Assembly: GCA_031286005.1 (NCBI GenBank)
Contig: JAITVC010000076.1
Location: 1-19,958 of the forward strand
DNA length: 19,958 bases
Source: Bacteroidales bacterium
GTDB taxonomy: Bacteria; Bacteroidota; Bacteroidia; Bacteroidales; P3
Reading direction: 5' to 3'
A program made the translations under genes and the position numbers. The notes under the pieces were generated by a model. It was not told the origin of the DNA. It did no database searches and saw nothing but the letters and a program-made list of their open reading frames with translations. Within the stretch, counting starts at the first letter, position 1. Each line of letters opens with the position of its first letter. Below, in pieces: positions 14,006-19,958 of this stretch.

Positions 14006-16336
14006 TTAGAACGGATACCCAATTCCGAAGTTAAGCACAAAATCCCTTATATGAGGAGCATTTTTAATCACCCATTTTTCGCCTGCCGGTTTTGCGGGGT
14101 CTCGCAGAGGCAAGGCCGCATCCAAACGGATGATGAAGAACCCCAAATCCCACCGCAGTCCGGCTCCACCGCCCACTGCCAAATCATTGAACACATCGTT
14201 CCAAGCAAATTGGCCGCCGGGAAACGATTCGTTGTCCTTGTACAGCCAAATATTTCCAATATCCATAAACACCGCCCCCTTGATGGTATTATAAATCGGG
14301 AACCGATATTCGATGTTGCCAACGCCTACAATATCGCCAACACGCTCAACCATGAGCGAGTCGGAGCTGCTTCCCGGCCCCAGTTGGTTCATCGGCCAAG
14401 CACGGATATTGTTGGTTCCTCCGGCAAAGAAACCTTTTTCGTAGGGCAGAACGGTTGAATTTCCATACACAAATCCACCGCCCGCCATCAATCGGGTAAC
14501 GAGAATGTGATTGTTTTCAAAGTTCCAATACCGTTTCAGTTCGAGTTCTGTGCGGAAATATTGCGAATAGGCCAAGTTGAAAAAGGTGTAGAAGTTGTCG
14601 GCATTCTTCTGCGCATTGATGGCTTGACTGATGAGCGAAAGCAGATTGCCCGATGTTTCTAACGAAAAGCGAAATGCGTTGAAACTGGTTGGCCGGTTTT
14701 GCTGCCCACTGAATGAAAAGCCGTATCTGGCCGCAAAAATGAAGTGGTCGCTATACTGATATTGCAGCCGTTGGTTGTTTTGCGAAAGTCGGTTAATCGT
14801 TTCTTGATAGACCGGATTTAAGTTAATATTTACCAAACTGAGGTCGATTGGAAAAAAGGAATGCGAAAGGCGAGGCTGCCGCCAAGTATAGGATAGAGAT
14901 GCGTTGGCAATAGCACGATTGTAGTATTGCGGCCTGTGTTGCAAACTTCCCCCCAAATTAAGCAGCGTTCGGGGCTGAAATTGTGCCGTTCGCCGCAAGC
15001 TCAATGGTGCGATGAATCGAGGAAAATCAATGCTGGCATCCAATTTGACGTCGATATTATCAACCAAATCAAATCCGCCTTCCCGTCTTATATCACGATT
15101 CAACAAATATTGCAACTCAACCAATCCGCGCAAGCGTAAACTGAAGATTTCCGCACCGCCAAACAAATTTTTGTTTTGATACGTGCCATTAATGGCTGCT
15201 CCTTGCAAGCCCTGCGAAGCTGTGCTCACTTCAAAATCCACACCCCAAGTTTTGGTTGGCGATTGCTTCAAATCAATTAGCGTATTGAGTAAATAGTGCG
15301 GATTATTCGAGTCAATCGGTTTAGGTTGCATCGTTATGTTGGTTGTGCGGTAGACTTGCAAATTCAGTAAGTTCTCGTACGTTTGGTCTACACTGCGCAG
15401 GCTATAAAGTTCGCCCGGTCTAATCAGCAGTTTGGAAGCCACAATGCTCGGCCGGATTCGCAAGGGTTGGGAGTGCACAAAATAATAGTTCTGCGTAGTC
15501 GTATCCGCACGAGATGCCGAAACACGATAGGCGGTTGTGTCAAAGGTTAATCCTTCTGTTTGGCCGGGCTTTTCATCCGGGAAGATATAAACATCGCCGT
15601 AGCGGTAGATTTCGCTGTGAGCGTTTAACTTCGGCGGATTAACGATCATGGTAATGTCCATCAAATGGGCATTTAGAGAACTGTCCATCACAAACTCAAT
15701 CGCATTCCGGTCAAAAGCATAATAGCCACGTTCCTGCAATCGACGCTGGATGCGAGATTGCTCCGTTCGCAAAACTTCAACATCGTAGGGCTGGCCGGAT
15801 TTGATTAATGTTCGCGACGGCCATACGTTGAAATGATTGGCAAGACTATCATCATTCACAACAAGGGACACATTGCGATAATGGTAGCCTTCGCCGGTAT
15901 GAATATGATAAGTAACCTTGATTTTCTTTGTTCTTTTCTTCAACGTATCACAAGAATAGCTTACCGTTCCCTCAAAATGCCCTTTATTGACGAGGTATTG
16001 ACGCATGTCTTGGGTAGTTTGTAAGGCATAAGCACTATCAAAAATCACAGGAGGCTCGCCGGCTCTTTGCAAAAACTTCGACCAGCGGTTTTGTTTATCA
16101 ATATTGGCAAAGCTATATATTTTCAAGCGCAACGGAATACCCAACAAGCGATTGTTCGGCTGCTGTTTTTGGAGGTTTACAAAGTCGCTCCTCGAAAGAT
16201 ACGGATCACTATTCTCAAATTCCACTCCGGATTCTTGAAGCAAAAGATCCCCATCAAGCACATATTTGGTACTTGAACAACTGCTTAAAAGGATCAAGCT
16301 AATTGCCAGAGATACTATGCTACCCCGTAATCTCAT
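14006..16336 (-). CDS. tamL: TamL-like lipidated Omp85 (BamA/TamA family) outer-membrane protein
   Basis: A 776-residue Omp85 protein from the ATG at 16336 (MRLRGSIVSLAISLILLSSC). An ATG 8 codons upstream is also possible but would put extra residues before the signal peptide. LLSSC is a lipobox, and a lipid anchor on a TamA homologue is the mark of the Bacteroidota TamL group. About residues 40-330 are POTRA-like repeats (YLVNKGHFEGTVSYS, QRRLQERGYYAFDRNAIEFV). The C-terminal half is a 16-strand barrel. GGTNNIRAW at about 639-647 is the L6 motif, with IRAW in place of VRGF, and the chain ends FGIGYPF, a BAM-type beta-signal with terminal Phe. TAM helps to assemble outer-membrane proteins and to transport lipid. 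It overlaps the nitrilase gene by 17 bases. No tamB is in the window. Confidence 0.9.
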   Translation of the reverse strand: MRLRGSIVSLAISLILLSSCSSTKYVLDGDLLLQESGVEFENSDPYLSRSDFVNLQKQQPNNRLLGIPLRLKIYSFANIDKQNRWSKFLQRAGEPPVIFDSAYALQTTQDMRQYLVNKGHFEGTVSYSCDTLKKRTKKIKVTYHIHTGEGYHYRNVSLVVNDDSLANHFNVWPSRTLIKSGQPYDVEVLRTEQSRIQRRLQERGYYAFDRNAIEFVMDSSLNAHLMDITMIVNPPKLNAHSEIYRYGDVYIFPDEKPGQTEGLTFDTTAYRVSASRADTTTQNYYFVHSQPLRIRPSIVASKLLIRPGELYSLRSVDQTYENLLNLQVYRTTNITMQPKPIDSNNPHYLLNTLIDLKQSPTKTWGVDFEVSTASQGLQGAAINGTYQNKNLFGGAEIFSLRLRGLVELQYLLNRDIRREGGFDLVDNIDVKLDASIDFPRFIAPLSLRRTAQFQPRTLLNLGGSLQHRPQYYNRAIANASLSYTWRQPRLSHSFFPIDLSLVNINLNPVYQETINRLSQNNQRLQYQYSDHFIFAARYGFSFSGQQNRPTSFNAFRFSLETSGNLLSLISQAINAQKNADNFYTFFNLAYSQYFRTELELKRYWNFENNHILVTRLMAGGGFVYGNSTVLPYEKGFFAGGTNNIRAWPMNQLGPGSSSDSLMVERVGDIVGVGNIEYRFPIYNTIKGAVFMDIGNIWLYKDNESFPGGQFAWNDVFNDLAVGGGAGLRWDLGFFIIRLDAALPLRDPAKPAGEKWVIKNAPHIRDFVLNFGIGYPF

Positions 16337-17138
16337 AAGTGTCCCAATCGGTAGCCACACAAAATTTTTGTCGAAATTGGGTTAATAACGTTTTATTAAG
16401 TTGAACGGAGATAATCTGCTCCTCGTTTGGATTAGACATGCCGATAGCGGTTCCTTTTGCATCAATTACCATTGAATCGCCTCGATAGGTGTAATTGTCG
16501 CCATCTACACCAACTCGATTTGCGCCTATGGTATAAGCCATGTTTTCGATAGCACGTGCGTGCAACAAGGTTCGCCAAACATGAGCGCGACTGTCGTCCC
16601 AAGAGGCGATGTTCATGTACACATCATAATCATAAATTCCGTCCTTGAATGTGTTTCGGTTCCATATCGGGAATCGCAAATCATAACAAATGCTCAATCG
16701 CAAACGCCAACCTGCGTACTCTGCCGTAACAACGTTTGTGCCGGGTGTGATGTGCTGCGGCTCATCGCTCAAACAAAACAAGTGGGCTTTATCGTACTGA
16801 ATAATGTTGCCATCGGGATAAACAAACATTCCTCGGTTATAGGTTTTGCCGTTTTCGCCAATCAGCGCACTGCCATAGATGGCCGAGTTCAAGGAACCGG
16901 CCATGCGTTTCATCCATTGCACGGTCTTGCCTTCCATAGTTTCTGCCAAATGGCTTCTGAACTTAAAACCCGTAGAAAACATTTCCGGCAATACAATCAA
17001 TTGCGGCGCATCATCCGCTTGGGGCGCACGGATGGCGCCCCCTCGGATCATCATTTCTAATTTATCCAACGTTGCATCTATTTCGCCCCATTCCGGAGAG
17101 AATTGTACAACATGAATATTTAAATGTTCTGACTGCAT
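16320..17138 (-). CDS. Nitrilase superfamily hydrolase, omega-amidase (YafV) type
   Basis: A 272-residue carbon-nitrogen hydrolase with the full Glu-Lys-Cys triad: Glu52 in VLPEMFSTGF, Lys117 in YDKAHLFCLSDE, and Cys151 in SICYDLRFPIWNRN. Length and motif spacing match the omega-amidase/YafV branch, which hydrolyses alpha-ketoglutaramate or alpha-ketosuccinamate to the keto acid and ammonia. It is cytosolic, with no signal peptide. The ATG lies 4 bases after the tryptophanase stop and the stop lies inside tamL, so the three are very likely translated from one mRNA. A role in amino-acid catabolism next to tryptophanase is plausible inference. Other C-N hydrolase substrates cannot be excluded. 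Confidence 0.9.
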   Translation of the reverse strand: MQSEHLNIHVVQFSPEWGEIDATLDKLEMMIRGGAIRAPQADDAPQLIVLPEMFSTGFKFRSHLAETMEGKTVQWMKRMAGSLNSAIYGSALIGENGKTYNRGMFVYPDGNIIQYDKAHLFCLSDEPQHITPGTNVVTAEYAGWRLRLSICYDLRFPIWNRNTFKDGIYDYDVYMNIASWDDSRAHVWRTLLHARAIENMAYTIGANRVGVDGDNYTYRGDSMVIDAKGTAIGMSNPNEEQIISVQLNKTLLTQFRQKFCVATDWDTYEITG

Positions 17139-17142
17139 ATAC

Positions 17143-18519
17143 TTAGTTTACGCGTTCCAATTCCACAGTGAAGTGGCGCATCAATTGCGCTTCTTTCACA
17201 ATTTTCACACCGTGTTTGATACTTTCTCTGCGGTCAAATACATTTTTCAACGCCACGGCAATCACATCCATGTGATTATTGGTGTATACTCGGCGAGGAA
17301 TAGCCAAACGCAGCAAATCCAATCCGCCAAAACGGTTTTCACGTGTAATCGGATCACGGTCGGCCAACAAATAACCGATTTCACAACCACGAATACCGGC
17401 TTCCAGATACAATTCAATCGTCAATGTTTGCGCCGGAAATTCTTCTTTCGGAACACTGGTCAGAATTTTGGTAGCATCCACAAAGATAGCGTGTCCGCCC
17501 GCCGGACGTTGATAAGGAATGCCAAACTCGTCTAATTTTTGGCCTAAATATTCCACTTGTTTGATACGGGTTTCCAGATAGTCAAATTCTGTGCCTTCAT
17601 CCAAACCGGCAGCAAGAGCAGCCATATCTCTACCGGCCATTCCGCCATAGGTTAAATAGCCCTCGAAAGGAATACAGAAGTTCTTTGCGCCGTCATACCA
17701 CTCTTGTTTGCGTGTGGCAATAAAACCACCCATGTTCACAATAGCATCTTTTTTAGCGCTCATCGTCATTCCATCGGCATACGAAAACATTTCTTTCACA
17801 ATTTCTTTGATGGTTTTGTTTTCATAGCCTTTTTCACGAACCTTGATAAAGTAAGCATTTTCGGCAAAGCGAGCGGAGTCGAACAACACAGGTTTGTTGT
17901 ATTTGTCGGCGATTTTGCGCACTTCTTTCATGCACTCCATAGAAACCGGTTGTCCGCCTGCCGTATTGTTGGTAACCGTTACAATGATAAACGGAATTTT
18001 ATCGGCGTTTTCAGCCAACGCTTTTTCCAATTTCTTCGGGTCAACATTTCCTTTGAAAGGAATTTCCAACTGAGTGTCCTTAGCCTCATCAATCGTGCAA
18101 TCCAATGCGATAGCCTTGCGAGATTCAATATGACCTTTTGTGGTGTCAAAATGTGAGTTTCCCGGCACAATATCTCCGGCTTTAACGAGGTAAGAAAACA
18201 AAACGTTTTCGGCGGCACGGCCTTGGTGTGTAGGAATCACAAAGTCAAACCCCGTAATTTTTGCAATCGTTTCCCGCAATGTGAAAAACGAGCGAGCGCC
18301 GGCATAACTCTCGTCGCCGGTCATCACAGCAGCCCATTGTTTATCGCTCATAGCGCCCGTTCCGGAGTCGGTGAGCAAGTCGATGTAAACCTGTTCGGCT
18401 TTCAATTGAAACACGTTGTTTTTAGCTTCTTTGATCCATTGTTCACGTTCTTCACGTGTACTGCGGCGGATACTCTCCACCATTTTAATTTTATAAGATT
18501 CTGCAAATGGTAAATTCAT
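17143..18519 (-). CDS. tnaA: Tryptophanase (L-tryptophan indole-lyase)
   Basis: A 458-residue PLP beta-eliminating lyase that cleaves tryptophan to indole, pyruvate and ammonia. The cofactor lysine is Lys257 in MSAKKDA, and other core motifs are YIDLLTDSGTGAMSD, IPTHQGRAAEN and FDSARFAENAYFIK. The close relative tyrosine phenol-lyase was excluded by three positions: Asp125 in HFDTTKGH (Thr124 in TPL), Ile in GCEIG (Arg381 in TPL) and His449 in RHFTVEL (Phe448 in TPL). All three match tryptophanase. The sequence resembles Bacteroides TnaA along its whole length as remembered. It heads a minus-strand unit with the nitrilase, tamL and acyltransferase genes. It is preceded by a leader of about 150 bases starting at a TATATTTG element and containing a short ORF. 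Confidence 0.95.
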   Translation of the reverse strand: MNLPFAESYKIKMVESIRRSTREEREQWIKEAKNNVFQLKAEQVYIDLLTDSGTGAMSDKQWAAVMTGDESYAGARSFFTLRETIAKITGFDFVIPTHQGRAAENVLFSYLVKAGDIVPGNSHFDTTKGHIESRKAIALDCTIDEAKDTQLEIPFKGNVDPKKLEKALAENADKIPFIIVTVTNNTAGGQPVSMECMKEVRKIADKYNKPVLFDSARFAENAYFIKVREKGYENKTIKEIVKEMFSYADGMTMSAKKDAIVNMGGFIATRKQEWYDGAKNFCIPFEGYLTYGGMAGRDMAALAAGLDEGTEFDYLETRIKQVEYLGQKLDEFGIPYQRPAGGHAIFVDATKILTSVPKEEFPAQTLTIELYLEAGIRGCEIGYLLADRDPITRENRFGGLDLLRLAIPRRVYTNNHMDVIAVALKNVFDRRESIKHGVKIVKEAQLMRHFTVELERVN

Positions 18520-18578
18520 GATTTTAATATTTTAATGATTGTTTTAATACAGTTAATTATCTTTTATAATGGACTATT

Positions 18579-18659
18579 CTAATAATTGACGTCGTCGCGC
18601 CGCTTGATATTCATGCGAACACGCCGATAAGGTTGTTTAATATTTATTTTTTTAGACAT
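18579..18659 (-). CDS. Candidate 26-residue basic leader ORF before tryptophanase
   Basis: ATG at 18659 to TAG at 18579 encodes 26 residues, starting MSKKINIKQPYRRVRMN and ending IKRRDDVNY. It starts 21 bases after a TATATTTG -7 element and stops 59 bases before the tnaA ATG. The composition is strongly basic. It does not resemble E. coli TnaC: it has no Trp and no W-x11-P pattern. It may be a regulatory leader peptide, an independent small protein or chance. There is no conservation evidence available here. Confidence 0.35.
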   Translation of the reverse strand: MSKKINIKQPYRRVRMNIKRRDDVNY

Positions 18660-18679
18660 CTTTTATACACTTTGCCTTG

Positions 18680-18687
18680 CAAATATA
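18680..18687 (-). promoter_or_regulatory. -7 element for the tryptophanase operon
   Basis: TATATTTG on the minus strand (18687-18680) fits TAnnTTTG. No TTTG is found at the usual -33 distance, as might be expected for a promoter needing an activator. The predicted leader to tnaA is about 150 bases. It is divergent to the UpxY-like gene. Confidence 0.55.
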
Positions 18688-18741
18688 CAAAAAAAATCTG
18701 TAATTATACGATGTAAATTTTTATTTTTGGAATTTTTTTTG

Positions 18742-18749
18742 TAATTTCG
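18742..18749 (+). promoter_or_regulatory. Possible -7 element at the UpxY-like start
   Basis: TAATTTCG differs from TAnnTTTG at one base and ends 5 bases before the ATG at 18754. The -33 position holds only a T-run. If used, the transcript would be nearly leaderless. Confidence 0.4.
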
Positions 18750-18753
18750 CCGG

Positions 18754-19254
18754 ATGGAATTGCATTGGCATGTTATACATGTTTCGTCTCGAACGGAAAA
18801 AAAGGTTGCGGAAAGACTTGAAAAAAAAGGTTTTTTGGTATACCTGCCCATACAAAAACAATTGCGCCAATGGAGTGATCGCAAAAAATGGGTGGACATG
18901 ATTCTCGTGTCGGGTTATGTTTTTGTAAAAACAAATGCTCAACAACATATTAACGTTTTAGAAACAAATGGTGTATCCCGTTTTTTGAGACACGCCGGCA
19001 AACCTGTGATTATTTCCGAAACAGAAATGACCAATTTTCAAAATTTCATTTCAAGAGCCGAAAACCGTCCGGTTGAATTTACCCCCGAACATTTGCCCAT
19101 TGGAAGCGCTGTTACTATCGAATATGGACATTTCAAAGGCCTTTCGGGCGAAATAGTGCAATACAAAGGAAAACGCAAATTGATTGTTCATTTAACCAAC
19201 TTCGGCAATTGTTCCCTCGAATTATCGCCTGCGGATATTTCACCAAAAGCATAA
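18754..19254 (+). CDS. UpxY-type NusG paralogue (transcription antiterminator)
   Basis: A 166-residue NusG-family protein. The NGN domain at about 1-100 starts LHWHVIHVSSRTEKKVAERL and has the typical LVSGYVFVK. The KOW domain follows at about 115-148 (IGSAVTIEYGHFKGLSGEIV, then QYKGKRKLIVHL). It is shorter than housekeeping NusG and resembles Bacteroides UpxY proteins, which are encoded at the head of polysaccharide operons and allow RNA polymerase to read through them. Here no polysaccharide gene or UpxZ follows. A strong terminator begins 26 bases after the stop, so it is a solitary regulator, an orphan left after loss of its operon, or one acting in trans. The nearest divergent unit is tryptophanase-tamL. 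Confidence 0.9.
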   Translation: MELHWHVIHVSSRTEKKVAERLEKKGFLVYLPIQKQLRQWSDRKKWVDMILVSGYVFVKTNAQQHINVLETNGVSRFLRHAGKPVIISETEMTNFQNFISRAENRPVEFTPEHLPIGSAVTIEYGHFKGLSGEIVQYKGKRKLIVHLTNFGNCSLELSPADISPKA

Positions 19255-19280
19255 AGCATTTATTTCGCCATTGACAAAAA

Positions 19281-19306
19281 AAAACGGTGCTTTTTAGCAC
19301 CGTTTT
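19281..19306. terminator. Bidirectional intrinsic terminator
   Basis: A perfect 11-bp stem (aaaacggtgct 19281-19291, agcaccgtttt 19296-19306) with loop tttt. It is preceded by an A-run and followed by T, so it can end transcription of the UpxY-like gene from the left and of a minus-strand transcript from the right. Confidence 0.9.
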
Positions 19307-19319
19307 TCGTGGAAAGTAT

Positions 19320-19363
19320 CCTATAATGATCCTATAATGATCCTATAATGATCCTATATTGAT
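19320..19363. repeat. 11-bp tandem array (4 units)
   Basis: Three identical units cctataatgat (19320, 19331, 19342) are followed by cctatattgat (19353) and a partial cctcc. This is a second 11-base-period array in the window, unrelated in sequence to the one before mutY. It lies between the terminator and the candidate minus-strand small ORF. Confidence 0.95.
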
Positions 19364-19369
19364 CCTCCG

Positions 19370-19483
19370 TTACAGATTTTGTTCAAAAAAAGTAACATTT
19401 CCGGGAGTGTCCGAAGCCAGAATTTCGACTCTTCCGCCTGACAAATTGTCTGTTGTTTGAATTTGCCATTTTTTTATGGTTTT
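19370..19483 (-). other. Possible small-protein or decayed-gene frame
   Basis: A 37-codon open frame ends with TAA at 19370 and reads KKWQIQTTDNLSGG then RVEILASDTPGNVTFFEQNL, protein-like in composition. It has no ATG start: an in-frame ATG at 19495 is cut off by a TAA three codons later, and only an ATA precedes KKWQ. An overlapping frame has an ATG at 19469 and a 28-residue product ending at 19383 (MANSNNRQFVRRKSRN...). A 7-A run separates the two contexts. A minus-strand promoter lies upstream and the bidirectional terminator lies downstream, so a transcript of about 270 bases is expected. It could be a small protein, a frameshifted remnant or a non-coding RNA. Confidence 0.3.
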
Positions 19484-19561
19484 TTAGTTAAACATATTTT
19501 TTTTTACGAATATAGAAAGAACTGTTTACGGCCGATATATGCCCCTACTAAATTCGTGGTG

Positions 19562-19569
19562 CAAAGGTA
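19562..19569 (-). promoter_or_regulatory. -7 element of a minus-strand transcript
   Basis: TACCTTTG on the minus strand (19569-19562) is a full TAnnTTTG match, with CTTG 17 bases upstream (19590-19587) as a poor -33. It points towards the small frame at 19370-19483 and the terminator at 19281-19306. Confidence 0.6.
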
Positions 19570-19676
19570 CAACACGAAAAGGGTTACAAGTACTTGTATA
19601 TTTGATGTACAAGGGCTTGTAAATTTTTAATGCTTTTCTTAAGGTGTTGATTTACAAAAAAAATTACGGAATAAAT

Positions 19677-19707
19677 TTTGTAGATTCAAATTTTTTTCTT
19701 AACTTTG
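19677..19707 (+). promoter_or_regulatory. Perfect consensus promoter near the window end
   Basis: TTTG (19677-19680), exactly 19 bases, then TAACTTTG (19700-19707). Together with the HU promoter it is the best match in the window. The expected transcript starts near 19713. Confidence 0.8.
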
Positions 19708-19748
19708 TGCCATCAAGAAGAAAAAACGAACAAATCAAACCCAATCAG

Positions 19749-19958
19749 ATGCTACGTATTTTTGAATATAGTTGTGGTTTTATTCGAATGTTTTGTTTAT
19801 TATTGAACAAAGCAGATGTGGGGTTTGTGCATTGTTTTGACTTTTGCATTGAACTTTTTTTTAAACCGATTTTATTTCCTCATGTTCCAAAATATCTTTT
19901 GGTGAGTTCTGCCAGCGAGCGTATTTGGGTATTGATGAAAAATAACTTTAGCAGGTAA
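19749..19958 (+). CDS. Unrecognised 69-residue ORF at the window edge
   Basis: ATG at 19749 to TAA at 19956-19958, about 36 bases downstream of the predicted transcription start. The product starts MLRIFEYSCGFIRMFCLLLN and ends ERIWVLMKNNFSR. It is rich in Phe, Leu, Cys and Ile. Such composition also arises by chance in T-rich DNA. No family is recognised. The frame has an upstream start at 19644, but that would precede the promoter. It could equally be the untranslated leader of a gene beyond the window. Confidence 0.3.
   Translation: MLRIFEYSCGFIRMFCLLLNKADVGFVHCFDFCIELFFKPILFPHVPKYLLVSSASERIWVLMKNNFSR

Noticed and set aside
13981..14040. N-terminal extension of the acyltransferase from 14040
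   Set aside because: It would overlap the tamL 3' end by 35 bases and adds residues that do not fit the family.
16560..17060. 166-codon antisense frame over the nitrilase
   Set aside because: The nitrilase has all catalytic residues on the other strand and this frame matches nothing.
17143..18519. Tyrosine phenol-lyase
   Set aside because: Asp125, the Ile of GCEIG and His449 all match tryptophanase rather than the TPL residues Thr124, Arg381 and Phe448.
18579..18659. Calling the leader ORF tnaC
   Set aside because: It has no tryptophan and lacks the conserved W-x11-P pattern, so only position is shared.

Overview
The window looks like a Bacteroidota chromosome segment, most likely Bacteroidales. 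Upstream regions carry the Bacteroidota -7 element TAnnTTTG, several times with a TTTG-like -33 element about 19-20 bases further upstream. Purine-rich Shine-Dalgarno sites are largely absent. Phylum-typical genes are present: a lipidated TamA-like protein (TamL), an UpxY-type NusG paralogue, a 29-residue AURKAIP1/COX24-type ribosomal protein beside HU, and a Bacteroides-like tryptophanase. These assignments rest on motifs read by eye; no database search was possible.

Positions 1-1355 (minus strand) hold an operon: HU, the tiny ribosomal protein, then RNase G, which is cut by the window edge. Positions 1517-8711 (plus strand) hold housekeeping genes: an 11-bp tandem array, mutY, ssb, yraN, pyrH, frr and dnaE. 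These serve DNA repair, replication, pyrimidine supply and ribosome recycling. A nucleoside-recognition (Gate) membrane protein lies convergent to dnaE at 8757-9725.

Positions 9726-11781 are accessory in character. A consensus promoter is followed by a short ORF interrupted by (CT)17, then a secreted papain/AvrRpt2-like cysteine peptidase and a lipoprotein of unknown function. Palindromes sharing a related 12-base loop flank the pair. A MATE exporter follows (11782-13113), then a 21-bp minisatellite of 11 units whose units can each fold as a small hairpin.

Positions 13441-18519 (minus strand) form a compact four-gene unit: tryptophanase, omega-amidase-like nitrilase, tamL and an acyltransferase. 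Its leader contains a possible 26-codon basic ORF. Divergent to it is a stand-alone UpxY/NusG-like regulator (18754-19254) closed by a strong bidirectional terminator. Beyond that are a second 11-bp tandem array, a possible small gene on the minus strand, and a perfect consensus promoter before an unrecognised ORF that ends at the window edge.

No rRNA, tRNA, CRISPR array, insertion sequence or prophage was seen. The best candidates for something undescribed are the promoter-(CT)17-peptidase-lipoprotein module, the tryptophanase leader, and the small locus at 19281-19569.
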